From Pseudomonas arsenicoxydans (GTDB taxonomy: Bacteria; Pseudomonadota; Gammaproteobacteria; Pseudomonadales; Pseudomonadaceae): a stretch of 64,000 bases of DNA. Of the stretch, positions 49,004-58,060 are shown one piece after another; position 1 is the first letter of the stretch, and each line of letters begins with the position of its first letter. The position numbers and the translations under genes are program-made. The stretch is taken from assembly GCF_006438915.1 (NCBI RefSeq), contig NZ_RCZE01000007.1, positions 1 through 64,000 on the forward strand. Direction: 5' to 3'. The notes under the pieces are model-generated. The model saw only the letters and a program-made list of their open reading frames with translations. It was not told the DNA's origin and did not search any database.

Positions 49004-49399
49004 GTGCCTATCCTAGATCCCGACCTGACCTTCACCGTCATCCTGCTGGTCGCCTTTTCCATCGTGCTGGACGTCATCGGCCAGCTCTGCTTCAAGCTAG
49101 GCCTGGACCGTTTGCCGGAACTCGAAGGCGGTTTCCGGCTGAACGCCTTCTGGGGCCAAGTGTTCAACGCGCCGCTGCTGTGGTTTGGAATCGGCGCCTA
49201 TGCGCTGGAGTTTTTCGTCTGGCTTGAAGCCTTGTCCCGAGCCCCGCTGAGCCTGTTGTTTCCGGCCGGAGCCCTGGCTTATTGCGGCGTGGTGCTGGCG
49301 GGCAAGGTGGTGCTGGGCGAAACCGTCAGCCGCCGACGCTGGCTGGCAACGCTGGTGATTACGGTGGGCGTGATGCTCGTGTGTGCCGGTCATGCTTGA
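49004..49399 (+). CDS. SMR/EamA-like small transporter, subunit 1
   Basis: The 131-residue protein has four helices and the SMR/EamA half-unit look (VLDVIGQLCFKLG, an acidic residue in ALEFFVWLEALSRAPLSLLFP, GETVSRRRWLATLVITVGV). It starts with GTG behind GAGGG. It overlaps a second, similar gene, which suggests an obligate heterodimer of the ArnE/ArnF or EbrAB kind. The substrate is unknown. A lipid-linked sugar or cationic drug is possible. Confidence 0.8.
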   Translation: MPILDPDLTFTVILLVAFSIVLDVIGQLCFKLGLDRLPELEGGFRLNAFWGQVFNAPLLWFGIGAYALEFFVWLEALSRAPLSLLFPAGALAYCGVVLAGKVVLGETVSRRRWLATLVITVGVMLVCAGHA

Positions 49400-49793
49400 G
49401 CCCAAACCGATGGAATGGTTGCACGGGCGGCTCGGCACCGTGGTGCTCTGGGCACTGCTGATTATTCTGGAAAGTGCCGGACAGATTGCGACCAAGGTCG
49501 GTGGCGATCAGTTGGGCCAGATGACGTTCACCCTGCAATGGCTGCGGGCTGTGGTGGTCGACCCCGGCGTGTTGAGTGCAGTGGGCTGCGGCATCGGCGC
49601 TTTTTTTGTGTGGATGCTGATTTTGCGCCGCAGTAGTTTGTCGCTGGCGTTTCCGCTGAGTTCATTGGTGTTTGTCGGGGTTTTGCTCGGATCGTGGCTA
49701 GGACTGGGCGAGCAGATCAGCGGACTGCACTGGATAGGTGTGGCGGTGATTATTGGCGGGATTGCGTTGCTGGCTGAAGGTGAAGAAAGCTAG
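49392..49793 (+). CDS. SMR/EamA-like small transporter, subunit 2
   Basis: The 133-residue partner again has four helices (VVLWALLIILESAGQIATKVG, GCGIGAFFVWMLILRRSSLSLAFPLSSLVF, GLHWIGVAVIIGGIALLAEG). Its start overlaps the first gene's stop by 8 bp; the ATG three codons earlier is also possible. The Glu in the first helix (LLIILESAGQ) matches the essential SMR acidic position. Confidence 0.78.
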   Translation: MLEPKPMEWLHGRLGTVVLWALLIILESAGQIATKVGGDQLGQMTFTLQWLRAVVVDPGVLSAVGCGIGAFFVWMLILRRSSLSLAFPLSSLVFVGVLLGSWLGLGEQISGLHWIGVAVIIGGIALLAEGEES

Positions 49794-49811
49794 ATCTCTG
49801 TTGAATTCGAG

Positions 49812-49906
49812 GACGCCTTCGCGAGCAAGCCCGCTCCCACATTCGACCGTGTTTTTCCTGAATGAATGCGATTGAATGTGGGAGCGGGCTTGCTCGCGAA
49901 GGCGTC
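49812..49906. repeat. REPIN, type A, outward orientation
   Basis: Arms are GACGCCTTCGCGAGCAAGCC.. and ..GGCTTGCTCGCGAAGGCGTC, with the extended match ATTC/GAAT, a 29-bp or longer stem. The order of arms is the reverse of the other type A pairs. Confidence 0.85.
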
Positions 49907-49927
49907 AGTCAATTCAATAAAGATCCT

Positions 49928-50680
49928 TCAGTCGAATTTGTAAGCAATCGCCGCCTGCACTTCCCCCTGGTTACTATCCCCAACCTGTTTGACAAGGCTG
50001 CTATCCGCCGCCGAACCCGTCAGGTGAATCCAGCTCGCACTGGTCAGCAACGACCAGTGCGGCGCCAGCGGAAACTCAAAACTCTGGGTTAACGCCACAT
50101 TCTGCAATCCACCTGCGGCGTTATAAGGCCGAATCCCGGAAGCCAGCGACTCATCCCCGCTGACACCAAAAAATGCCTGATTCTGCCGGGCATTGGCAAA
50201 GTGCGCCGTCACATTGGAGCTGCCAATCACCCCGCCACCCACGGGATAACCCACTTCGCCGCCGACCCGGCCCAACACCCCGCCACGCGCGCCGACCGCT
50301 TGCCCGGCAGAGGCAAACACCCGCCAGAAATCAGCCGGTGCGTACTGCACAAACCCGCCCACTTCGCCCATGTCCGGCACGTCGTGCAGGCCTTGCAGCT
50401 CACCGTTGGCAGTCCGTCCCGGCAGGTAATTCACGAACGGTCCGGCGCTGAAACCGTTGGCCTTCAACGCATTCCAGGTCAGGCCGTCATCCGTGCTCAG
50501 GCTGACATCGCCCCAGTCCAGATCGAGGTACGGCACCGGCCGGACTTCGTAGCGACTGCCGCTCGGATCGTGTGGCTGATAGCTGAGACCCGCTCCGGCC
50601 TCCCCGGTAATGCCGGCCGCTGAAACACTGGCCGACAGGCACGTCAGCGCGGTGAATAGAACAACAGTGATCCTCGACAT
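49928..50680 (-). CDS. MipA/OmpV-family outer membrane protein
   Basis: The 250-residue protein has a signal peptide (SRITVVLFTALTCLSASVSAA), a beta-rich body (GEAGAGLSYQPHDPSGSRYEVRP) and an aromatic C-terminal end (IAYKFD), as in OmpV/MipA beta-barrels. The ATG at 50680 fits this signal peptide, whereas upstream codons do not. MipA scaffolds murein enzymes in E. coli, but many members are simple porins. Divergent from the HAD gene. Confidence 0.88.
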   Translation of the reverse strand: MSRITVVLFTALTCLSASVSAAGITGEAGAGLSYQPHDPSGSRYEVRPVPYLDLDWGDVSLSTDDGLTWNALKANGFSAGPFVNYLPGRTANGELQGLHDVPDMGEVGGFVQYAPADFWRVFASAGQAVGARGGVLGRVGGEVGYPVGGGVIGSSNVTAHFANARQNQAFFGVSGDESLASGIRPYNAAGGLQNVALTQSFEFPLAPHWSLLTSASWIHLTGSAADSSLVKQVGDSNQGEVQAAIAYKFD

Positions 50681-50752
50681 GAGGCCATTCCTTGTACGGG
50701 ATAGGCGCGCATCAATCCCCTTTTCACCTCCCCCGCGCAAGCACTCATGTTG

Positions 50753-50770
50753 TTTGTAGCGACCTACAAA
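50753..50770 (+). promoter_or_regulatory. Palindromic upstream activator site
   Basis: TTTGTAG-CGAC-CTACAAA is a perfect 7-bp inverted repeat, followed 3 nt later by a partial copy TTGTAGCTTCGCAG. The centre lies about 97 nt before the predicted sigma54 start, typical of an enhancer for a sigma54 activator, presumably the regulator at 55726. Confidence 0.65.
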
Positions 50771-50832
50771 AATTGTAGCTTCGCAGCGCCCCAACCCCGC
50801 CAGAACCCCAGCCCTGCGGGGCCAAACCCGGT

Positions 50833-50848
50833 TGGCACAGTCCCTGCT
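50833..50848 (+). promoter_or_regulatory. Sigma54 promoter of the HAD-aminotransferase-hydrolase operon
   Basis: TGGCACAGTCCCTGCT has GG and GC 10 nt apart, close to the sigma54 consensus. It lies 52 nt before the HAD gene, downstream of the palindromic UAS. Confidence 0.72.
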
Positions 50849-50899
50849 CTATCCCCTTGGCAAGCGCAGACAGCGCGCAACGCCCAATAGGTACTGCAG

Positions 50900-51598
50900 A
50901 TGATTGACTGGCATATCGTGTGTGATTTCGACGGGACCATCACCCGCACCGACGTGATCGACAGCATCCTCCAACGCTTCGCCGACCCGAGTTGGGAAGC
51001 GATCGAAAACGAGTGGCTGGAAGGTCAGATCGGTTCCCGTGAATGCCTCAGCCGCCAGCTCGCGCTGGTCAAGGCCACCCCCAGTGAACTGCTCGGGTTC
51101 TTCGACACCATCGAGATCGACCCGGACTTCCCCGACTTCGTCGACCACGCCATCGGCCTCGGCGCCTCGTTTGAAGTGGTCAGCGACGGCATCGAACAAG
51201 GCATCGCCCGAATCCTTGCACGCCACTACGTCAGCCTGTTGCCGATCCTCGCCAACCGCTTGCGTCAGCTCGATCACGACAGCTGGCGCATCGACTTCCC
51301 CCACGCCAGCGACGCCTGCCGCGCCGCTTCCGGCAACTGCAAATGCAAATCCACCCCCAGCACTAAACGCGTGCTGGTGATCGGTGATGGCCAGTCCGAC
51401 ATGTGCGTCGCCGCCACCGCCGATTTCGTGTTCGCCAAGGATCGCCTGGCCGAGCACTGCGAGCGCAACGGCATCGCCCATGCGCGCTTCGACAGCTTCG
51501 CAGAACTCCCTGCCCTGTTGGCCCTGCTGCCAAACGCAAGCGCTGCCAACACCACCCCTTTCACCGCAGAAACACAGGAACGCTTCCACCATGTCTGA
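50900..51598 (+). CDS. HAD-IB (MtnX/SerB-like) phosphatase
   Basis: The 232-residue protein has the nucleophile motif DFDGTITRTD, a later SDG motif and the metal site VIGDGQSDMCVA, as in MtnX and SerB-type phosphatases acting on small phosphometabolites. It also has a CKCKS segment. It is first in the sigma54-driven operon and overlaps the aminotransferase start by 8 bp. The context points to dephosphorylation of an intermediate made or used by the aminotransferase, but the substrate is unknown. Confidence 0.85.
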   Translation: MIDWHIVCDFDGTITRTDVIDSILQRFADPSWEAIENEWLEGQIGSRECLSRQLALVKATPSELLGFFDTIEIDPDFPDFVDHAIGLGASFEVVSDGIEQGIARILARHYVSLLPILANRLRQLDHDSWRIDFPHASDACRAASGNCKCKSTPSTKRVLVIGDGQSDMCVAATADFVFAKDRLAEHCERNGIAHARFDSFAELPALLALLPNASAANTTPFTAETQERFHHV

Positions 51599-52985
51599 TA
51601 TTCGAATCGCTACCCCTGAAGACCAGATCCTCCTGGATAAAGAAGCCAAATACTGCTCGTACGGCGACACCGTTCACTACATCGACCCGCCGCGCATTTT
51701 CAGCCGTTGCGAAGGCTCCTACGTCTGGGACACCGAAGACCAGGCCTACCTCGACCTGCAAATGTGGTACTCGGCGGTCAACTTCGGTTACGCCAACCCA
51801 CGCCTGAACAATGCGCTGAAACAACAGATCGACACCCTGCCGCAGATCGCCAGCCAGTACCTGCACAAAGGCAAGATCGAGCTCTCGGAAATGATCGCGG
51901 TCGACGCCAAGAAGAAGTTCGGCCTCGACGGTCGCGTGCACTTCAACGTCGGCGGTTCACAATCCATCGAGGACTCGCTGAAAGTCGTGCGCAACGCCAC
52001 CAACGGCAAAAGCCTGATGTTCGCCTTCGAGGGTGGTTATCACGGCCGGACCCTCGGCGCCTCGTCGATCACCTCCAGCTACCGCTATCGCCGTCGCTAC
52101 GGCCACTTCGGCGAGCGCGCCAATTTCATCCCGTTCCCGTATCACTTCCGTGGCCCGAAAGGCATGACCAAGGAAGAATACGGCAGCCACTGCGTGCAGC
52201 AATTCGCCCGCCTGTTCGAGACCGAATACAACGGCGTCTGGGACCCGAAAGTCGGCCAGAGTGAATACGCCGCGTTCTACGTCGAACCGATCCAGGGCAC
52301 CGGCGGCTACGTGATTCCGCCGATGAATTTCTACAGCGAGCTCAAGCATGTGCTGGATCAGCACGGCATCCTGATGGTGGTCGATGAAATCCAGATGGGT
52401 TTCTGGCGCACCGGCAAACTGTGGTCGATCGAGCATTTCGACGTCAAACCGGACGTCATCGTCTTCGGCAAAGCCTTGACCAACGGCCTCAATCCGCTGG
52501 GCGGGATCTGGGCCAAAGAAGAACTGATCAACCCGAAAATCTTCCCGCCAGGGTCGACCCACTCCACCTTCGCCTCCAACCCGTTGGGCACCGCGGTGGG
52601 CCTGGAAATGTTCAAGATGACCAGCGAAGTCGACTACGGCGCCATGGTCATGAACAAGGGCAAATACTTCCTCGAAGGCCTGAAAGACTTGCAGAAGCGC
52701 TACCCGATCATCGGCGACGTCGACGGTCTGGGCCTGGCACTGCGTTGCGAAATTTGCGGCCCGGACGGTTTCACGCCGGACAAGGCAACCCTGGACTTCA
52801 TGGTCGATGAAGGCATGAAGGGCGACATCGAAATCGACGGCAAACGCCTCGGCTTGATCCTCGACGTGGGCGGTTACTACAAAAACGTGATCACCCTCGC
52901 GCCGTCGCTGGAAATCAGCTACCCGGAAATCGACCTCGGCATCGCCCTGCTCGACCGTTTGCTGCATCGGGCCATGAAACGATGA
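51591..52985 (+). CDS. Class III PLP-dependent aminotransferase
   Basis: The 464-residue enzyme has the omega-aminotransferase fold: ALEGGYHG-like AFEGGYHGRTLGASS, the pyridine-ring Asp in LMVVDEIQMGFWRTGK, and the PLP Lys in FGKALTNG. It resembles the 4-aminobutyrate/ornithine/diaminobutyrate group, but the N terminus (IRIATPEDQILLDKEAKYCSYGD) is not one I associate with a defined member. It overlaps both neighbours (8 bp upstream, 4 bp downstream), so it works with them. The substrate is unknown. Confidence 0.87.
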   Translation: MSDIRIATPEDQILLDKEAKYCSYGDTVHYIDPPRIFSRCEGSYVWDTEDQAYLDLQMWYSAVNFGYANPRLNNALKQQIDTLPQIASQYLHKGKIELSEMIAVDAKKKFGLDGRVHFNVGGSQSIEDSLKVVRNATNGKSLMFAFEGGYHGRTLGASSITSSYRYRRRYGHFGERANFIPFPYHFRGPKGMTKEEYGSHCVQQFARLFETEYNGVWDPKVGQSEYAAFYVEPIQGTGGYVIPPMNFYSELKHVLDQHGILMVVDEIQMGFWRTGKLWSIEHFDVKPDVIVFGKALTNGLNPLGGIWAKEELINPKIFPPGSTHSTFASNPLGTAVGLEMFKMTSEVDYGAMVMNKGKYFLEGLKDLQKRYPIIGDVDGLGLALRCEICGPDGFTPDKATLDFMVDEGMKGDIEIDGKRLGLILDVGGYYKNVITLAPSLEISYPEIDLGIALLDRLLHRAMKR

Positions 52986-53860
52986 ACGCCGCAGAGATCG
53001 ACATGGGCGAAGGCAGCGCCGGTTTCGTTCTCGGCTCAGGGGAGGTCGCGGTGTTGTTGATCCACGGCCTCACGGGCACCCCGACCGAGTTGCGTCGGGT
53101 GGCAATGGGCCTGGCCAAGGCCGGGTGCACCGTCTATGTGCCGACCCTGGCCGGCCATTGCGGGAACAACGCCGACCTGCAAGCCACCGGTTGGCGCGAC
53201 TGGTACGAAAGCGCGCGCAACACCTTCGTCGGCGTGCGACGCAAACACAAGCATGTGTTCGTCGGCGGTTTGTCGATGGGCGCGGTGTTGTCGATGTACC
53301 TGGCTGCCGAGCATCCGGGGCAGATCGAAGGGTTGTTGCTGTACTCGACGACCCTGCGCTACGACGGCTGGAACATGCCCTGGGTGGCGAAATTGAGCAG
53401 CCTGGTGATGTCGATTCCGTACGGCGTGCACCTGTGCCGCTTCAACGAAAAATCACCGTTCGGCATCAAGGACGAACGCTTGCGCGCGATTGTCGAGCGA
53501 CAGATGAAGGCCGGTGAAAGCAGCAATGCCGGCCTGCTGACCATGTCCGGGGTCAGCGTTCGCGAGCTGCATCGGCTGGTGGCGGCGGTGAAAAAACGTA
53601 TGCCGCAGATCACTACTCAGGCGTTGGTGCTGCATTCAAGGGAGGACGACATCACCAGCGTGTGGAATGCCGACTATGTGGAGCGAAAACTCGGTGGGCC
53701 GGTGGTGAAAGTCTTGCTCGACGATTGCTATCACATGATCACCGTCGACCTGCAATACCGCCGCGTGGTGGAACTGAGCGCCGATTTCATCCAGCACCGT
53801 TTCATGCAGCAAGGTTACGCCCCGCAACCCATACGACAGGATTACCGTCAATTGGCCTGA
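52982..53860 (+). CDS. Alpha/beta hydrolase (Est30/monoacylglycerol-lipase-like)
   Basis: The 292-residue protein has the oxyanion segment LLIHGLTGTP, nucleophile elbow GGLSMGA, the acid in SREDDITS and the catalytic His in CYHMITVD, matching Est30-type carboxylesterases. It would hydrolyse an ester, thioester or lactone. It overlaps the aminotransferase stop by 4 bp and is the last enzymatic gene of the operon. Confidence 0.87.
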   Translation: MNAAEIDMGEGSAGFVLGSGEVAVLLIHGLTGTPTELRRVAMGLAKAGCTVYVPTLAGHCGNNADLQATGWRDWYESARNTFVGVRRKHKHVFVGGLSMGAVLSMYLAAEHPGQIEGLLLYSTTLRYDGWNMPWVAKLSSLVMSIPYGVHLCRFNEKSPFGIKDERLRAIVERQMKAGESSNAGLLTMSGVSVRELHRLVAAVKKRMPQITTQALVLHSREDDITSVWNADYVERKLGGPVVKVLLDDCYHMITVDLQYRRVVELSADFIQHRFMQQGYAPQPIRQDYRQLA

Positions 53861-53866
53861 ACACGA

Positions 53867-53899
53867 CCTGTAGCAACGGGCGAAGCCTGCTGCTACAGG
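53867..53899. repeat. Short REP-like inverted repeat between operon and kinase gene
   Basis: CCTGTAGCA and TGCTACAGG flank 15 nt. It can form a hairpin between the hydrolase and the histidine kinase gene, perhaps lowering readthrough. No T-tract follows. Confidence 0.55.
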
Positions 53900-53963
53900 G
53901 CGAAGTCGGCTACTGTATTGAAACGGTTTATCCGATCGGACCTGCTGCGATAAGCGAAACCCA

Positions 53964-55736
53964 ATGACCAAAGAATCACCCGTCACCGCCCGACCGTTCG
54001 CCCTCTCCGGCTGGAGCCTGCAACGCAAACTGGTGCTCGCCTTCTGGTTGGTCAGCGTGATCCCGACCATGATTGCCGCCGAACTGGCGGCCACCACGCT
54101 GTCGCAGATTTTCGACAGCAACGTGCGCATCTGGCTGCAGGAATCGACCAAGATCGTCGAAGACGAAATCACTGAAATCCTCCACGAAAACGCCCGGGCC
54201 GCACAGTTGTTCCTGCGCTACACCCGCCCGCCCACGGATCGACTGTCGACCAGGCACGACAAACTCACCACCGACATTGCCGATTCCATGGGCATCGACG
54301 TGGTGGCGCTGGTGCGCAACAGCGATCACAAAGTGGTGTTCAGCACCGTCGCCGACGACATCGTCCGGCAAATCAGCATCGAACCCAAAGCGGTGTTGCA
54401 GACCCTGCAAGTCGGCGGCGTGGCGACCGGCACGGTGGTCTCGACCTTCGAGACCGATCAGGACAACGTTGACTATAAACTGGTGGTCGCGACGTACCTC
54501 GACAGCAGCTTCCTCACCAGCGTGGCCGATGTGCACTCTCTCGATCTGCGCTTGTACCTGGCCAAGGCCGACGACTTCCTGGAGATCTTCGCCACCCAGC
54601 GCTTCGAAGATCACCCGGCGACCGTGCCAGAGAAGATCGAACAAATCCTGCGCACCACCAAGCAGCCGATCGAGCAATTCACCAACCGCTACAGCGGCAT
54701 CTATCGACCGATATTCAATGAAAACGGCGAGCTGCAAGGCGTGATTTTCAGCGGCCTGCTGCGCCACACCAGCCTGGTCGGGCTGGTGAACCAGAGCAAC
54801 CTGTTCATCCTGATTTTCCTGCTCAGCTCGGCGGCGTCCCTGGCGGTCGGCTGGCTGGTGTCGCAGCGCCTGACCAAGCCGTTGCGCGGGCTGTCAAAAG
54901 GCGTACAAGCGGTGATTGCCGGCGATTACCGCCAGCGTCTGGAGGTCACCGGCGGCGACGAACTGGCGGAACTGAGCAGCACGTTCAACCACATGAGCGA
55001 ACGCCTCGGCGAGTTGCAACACCTGGAATCACAGCTGCGCCGTCGCGACCGTTTGCATGCGCTGGGCGAAGTGGCGATGGGCCTGGCGCATGAAATCCGC
55101 AACCCCCTGGGCATCATCAAAACCGCCACGCAATTACTGCACCGGCGCGCCGATCTGCCCGAGACCGACAAACGTCACCTGGAATACGTGGTCAGCGAAG
55201 TCAGCCGCATCAATGACCTGATCACTGACTTCCTCGACTTCGCCAAGCCCAGCGCACCGATGCGCTCAACGCAACTGGCCCGTCCGCTGGTGGACGAGTT
55301 GATCGGCTTCTGCGCCCCGGAACTGGCCAGCCACAATATCGAGGTGCTTATCGAGGACCGCGCGCCGGCCGCGACCCTGTATGCCGATGCGCGGCAACTC
55401 AAGCAGGCCGGGCTGAACCTGGTGGTCAATGCCATCGACGCCATGCCCGAGGGCGGTCGCCTGACCGTCGGGATCAGCAGTGAACAGCACGTCACCGTTA
55501 TCCGCTTCACGGACACCGGCCAGGGCATCGCCCCGGACATGCTCGAACGAATCTTCACGCCGTTCGTCACCACCAAGGCGTCAGGCACCGGGCTGGGTCT
55601 GGCCAAGGTCTTCTCGATCATGGAAAGTCACGACGGACGCATCGAATGCGTCAGTGAAAAAGCGGCCGGGGCGACCTTCACCTTGTACATCCCGGCCAAC
55701 GGCGAACACTTCGACAGGGGCAGTGATGACACATAA
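53964..55736 (+). CDS. Sensor histidine kinase with Cache-like periplasmic sensor
   Basis: The 590-residue kinase has two membrane segments (about 20-40 and 275-300), a roughly 230-residue periplasmic sensor, HAMP, H-box GEVAMGLAHEIRNPLGIIKT, and ATPase motifs (FTDTGQGIAPD, GTGLGLAKV). It is NtrB/AtoS-like. It is followed with an 11-bp overlap by its sigma54-dependent partner. Its signal is unknown but should relate to the operon just upstream. Confidence 0.9.
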   Translation: MTKESPVTARPFALSGWSLQRKLVLAFWLVSVIPTMIAAELAATTLSQIFDSNVRIWLQESTKIVEDEITEILHENARAAQLFLRYTRPPTDRLSTRHDKLTTDIADSMGIDVVALVRNSDHKVVFSTVADDIVRQISIEPKAVLQTLQVGGVATGTVVSTFETDQDNVDYKLVVATYLDSSFLTSVADVHSLDLRLYLAKADDFLEIFATQRFEDHPATVPEKIEQILRTTKQPIEQFTNRYSGIYRPIFNENGELQGVIFSGLLRHTSLVGLVNQSNLFILIFLLSSAASLAVGWLVSQRLTKPLRGLSKGVQAVIAGDYRQRLEVTGGDELAELSSTFNHMSERLGELQHLESQLRRRDRLHALGEVAMGLAHEIRNPLGIIKTATQLLHRRADLPETDKRHLEYVVSEVSRINDLITDFLDFAKPSAPMRSTQLARPLVDELIGFCAPELASHNIEVLIEDRAPAATLYADARQLKQAGLNLVVNAIDAMPEGGRLTVGISSEQHVTVIRFTDTGQGIAPDMLERIFTPFVTTKASGTGLGLAKVFSIMESHDGRIECVSEKAAGATFTLYIPANGEHFDRGSDDT

Positions 55737-57114
55737 CGTACTGGTGGTCGACGACGAACCCAAGCTGTGCGACCTGCTGGCATCGGCCTTGAGTCAGAGC
55801 GGCATTCAGGTGTTCACCGCTGGCAATGGCTTGCACGCACTCAAGGTGCTGGAGGCCGAGGACATCGACCTGGTGATCAGCGACTGGCGCATGCCCGGCA
55901 TGGACGGCCCGCAATTACTCGCGGAAATCAAAACCCGCTATCCGCAATTGCCGGTGATCGTCATGACCGCCTACAGCACGGTGAAAAACGCCGTGCAGTC
56001 AATGCGCAATGGCGCCTTCGACTACATCGCCAAGCCGTTCGATATCGACGAACTGGACATCACCGTCAACAAAGCCCTGCAGTTTCGCGACATCCTCAAA
56101 GACAACCAGCGCATGCGCGCCGAACTCGACGAACACCAGCAGATCGACAGCCTGATCGGCGACAGCCCGAGCTTCCGCCGGGTGCTGCACGCCATCGACT
56201 CGGTGCGTGAAAGCAACGCGACCATCCTGCTGACCGGCGAGAGCGGCACCGGCAAGGAAATGGTCGCCCGCGCCATCCACAAACACGGCAATCGCGCAGA
56301 CAAACCCTTCGTTGCGGTGAACTGCGCGGCGATCCCGGAAGGCCTGCTGGAAAGCGAAATGTTCGGCCACCGCAAAGGCGCGTTTACCGGCGCCGTGGCA
56401 GATCGGGTCGGGCGCTTTATGCAGGCGGACCAAGGGACGTTGTTCCTCGATGAGATCGGTGAAATGCCGTTGGCCTTGCAGGCGAAAATTCTACGGGCGT
56501 TGCAGGAGCGGGTGATTGAACCGGTGGGCGATCCGCGCGAGCGCAAGGTGGATGTGCGGGTGATCGCGGCGACCAACAAGAACTTGCTGGACGCGGTGGC
56601 GAACAAGGAGTTTCGCGAAGACCTTTACTACCGCCTCAACGTGTTCCCGATTCCGTTGCCGGCGCTGCGTGAGCGGGTCGAAGACATCGCCCCACTGGCC
56701 CGGCACTTCGCCCATACGCTGGGGGCCACGGCGGGCAAGCGCATCACCGGTTTCAGCGCCGAGGCATTGCAGGCGATGGCCAATTATTCGTGGCCGGGGA
56801 ATATTCGAGAACTGCAAAACTGCGTGGAGCGCGCGACCATCGTGGCGTCGGCGGCGGTGATTGAAGAGGATGATTTGCCGGCGTACCTGTTTGCGTCACG
56901 ATCCACTGACAGTGGTGTTCTGGTCGCGGAAGGCAGCGTGCCGGCGGACCTGGAAGCGGCACTGGCACAGGTGGAGAAATTCTACATTCTGGCGGCGTTG
57001 GCGCAGAGCAATGGCGTGCAGGCTGCGGCGGCACAGTTGATCGGGATCTCCGAGCGCAGCTTTTGGTATCGACTGAAAAAACTGGGTATCCATGTGGACA
57101 AGATTGTCCGCTGA
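55726..57114 (+). CDS. Sigma54-dependent response regulator (NtrC/AtoC-like)
   Basis: The 462-residue activator has a receiver (acceptor Asp in DLVISDWRMPGMDG), an AAA+ domain with GESGTGKE, an intact GAFTGA loop, DQGTLFLDEIGEM, and a Fis-type C terminus (QAAAAQLIGISERSFWYRLKKLG). The ATG at 55726 is the start of the receiver. It is the natural regulator for the sigma54 promoter and palindrome at 50753-50848. Confidence 0.92.
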   Translation: MTHNVLVVDDEPKLCDLLASALSQSGIQVFTAGNGLHALKVLEAEDIDLVISDWRMPGMDGPQLLAEIKTRYPQLPVIVMTAYSTVKNAVQSMRNGAFDYIAKPFDIDELDITVNKALQFRDILKDNQRMRAELDEHQQIDSLIGDSPSFRRVLHAIDSVRESNATILLTGESGTGKEMVARAIHKHGNRADKPFVAVNCAAIPEGLLESEMFGHRKGAFTGAVADRVGRFMQADQGTLFLDEIGEMPLALQAKILRALQERVIEPVGDPRERKVDVRVIAATNKNLLDAVANKEFREDLYYRLNVFPIPLPALRERVEDIAPLARHFAHTLGATAGKRITGFSAEALQAMANYSWPGNIRELQNCVERATIVASAAVIEEDDLPAYLFASRSTDSGVLVAEGSVPADLEAALAQVEKFYILAALAQSNGVQAAAAQLIGISERSFWYRLKKLGIHVDKIVR

Positions 57115-57151
57115 TCACTGAACTGTGCGGCGATTGCCCATCGTCGCACGG

Positions 57152-58060
57152 CTAGTGCGCATACACCTTCTGCAACTGTGCTTGGCTCATGGCGTCTTCA
57201 AACGGCACCGGCACCGATTTCACCGCGCCGTACAGGTTGCGATAGCGCCAGTAGCTGCCGTTGGTGGCCAGTTGATAACCGCGCTCGACCACCCTCTGGC
57301 CATCGAGAACATAACGCAAGGTTTCCTGGGCCGCCGGCGGTGGCGGTGGCTGCATCAGGTCGGTGGACAGAACGCGCATCGATTCGTCGATACACTCGTC
57401 GAGCGCGGCCGTGACCTTCGCCAGATCGAGGCTGCCGTCGTCGATGCATTCCTTGCCACAGCGCCGAATCGGTTGGCTGACCACTTCGATGCGCATGCGA
57501 TACAGGGCCGAACCGGCAATGTCCTGGACTTGCACCTGATTGATCAGCACGAAACTGCCACGATCCGGGGTCAGCATCAGTTTGGGTTCAATCACCAGGC
57601 GCGCGGTGACCTGCCCCTCTCCCTGCTTGAACCCGGCCACTTGCGAAGCCTGTTTATAGCGCTGTTGCAGACGCTCCTGCAACGGAACACCCGCCAGCAA
57701 GTCGGCCATGGGCCGCGCCTCATTGAGCGCCGCTTTTTCGGCATCGCGCTGCAACGTGCCGCTGCCCATTTGCGTATTGACCAGGCTGGCAACCAGCACG
57801 CCAGCAAGCCCGGCACTGTTGCCCGAACTCGCCACCATGTTGTAACTCGAGGTCGCGGCGGCCTGGGCTGCCTTGGTATCGATCACCGTGCTGGCACCGA
57901 CAAACGTCGGCGGTAGTTGCACCTCAACCTTTAGCCCGTGAGCCTGGACATAGGGCAACGCGCCCTGGTCCTTGAAACCGGGCTGGGGGCCCGGTTTCTG
58001 CGCACAACCGCCCAACATCAGCAACGTCAGCGCCGCAGCGGCCGCGCTTGAGCGTTTCAT
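57152..58060 (-). CDS. Predicted lipoprotein of unknown function (larger of pair)
   Basis: The 302-residue protein has a lipoprotein signal (ALTLLMLGGC, lipobox GGC). No domain is recognised. It contains two Cys (RRCGKECIDD) and a five-Pro run (QPPPPPAAQ). Its start overlaps the stop of the upstream lipoprotein gene by 4 bp, so the two form an operon, and an outer-membrane-linked complex is possible. Confidence 0.75.
   Translation of the reverse strand: MKRSSAAAAALTLLMLGGCAQKPGPQPGFKDQGALPYVQAHGLKVEVQLPPTFVGASTVIDTKAAQAAATSSYNMVASSGNSAGLAGVLVASLVNTQMGSGTLQRDAEKAALNEARPMADLLAGVPLQERLQQRYKQASQVAGFKQGEGQVTARLVIEPKLMLTPDRGSFVLINQVQVQDIAGSALYRMRIEVVSQPIRRCGKECIDDGSLDLAKVTAALDECIDESMRVLSTDLMQPPPPPAAQETLRYVLDGQRVVERGYQLATNGSYWRYRNLYGAVKSVPVPFEDAMSQAQLQKVYAH

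Noticed and set aside
53867..53899. The CCTGTAGCA/TGCTACAGG repeat as a second binding site for the sigma54 regulator
   Set aside because: The half-site resembles the UAS arms, but the spacing is 15 nt instead of 4, and the sequence fits a degenerate REP better.
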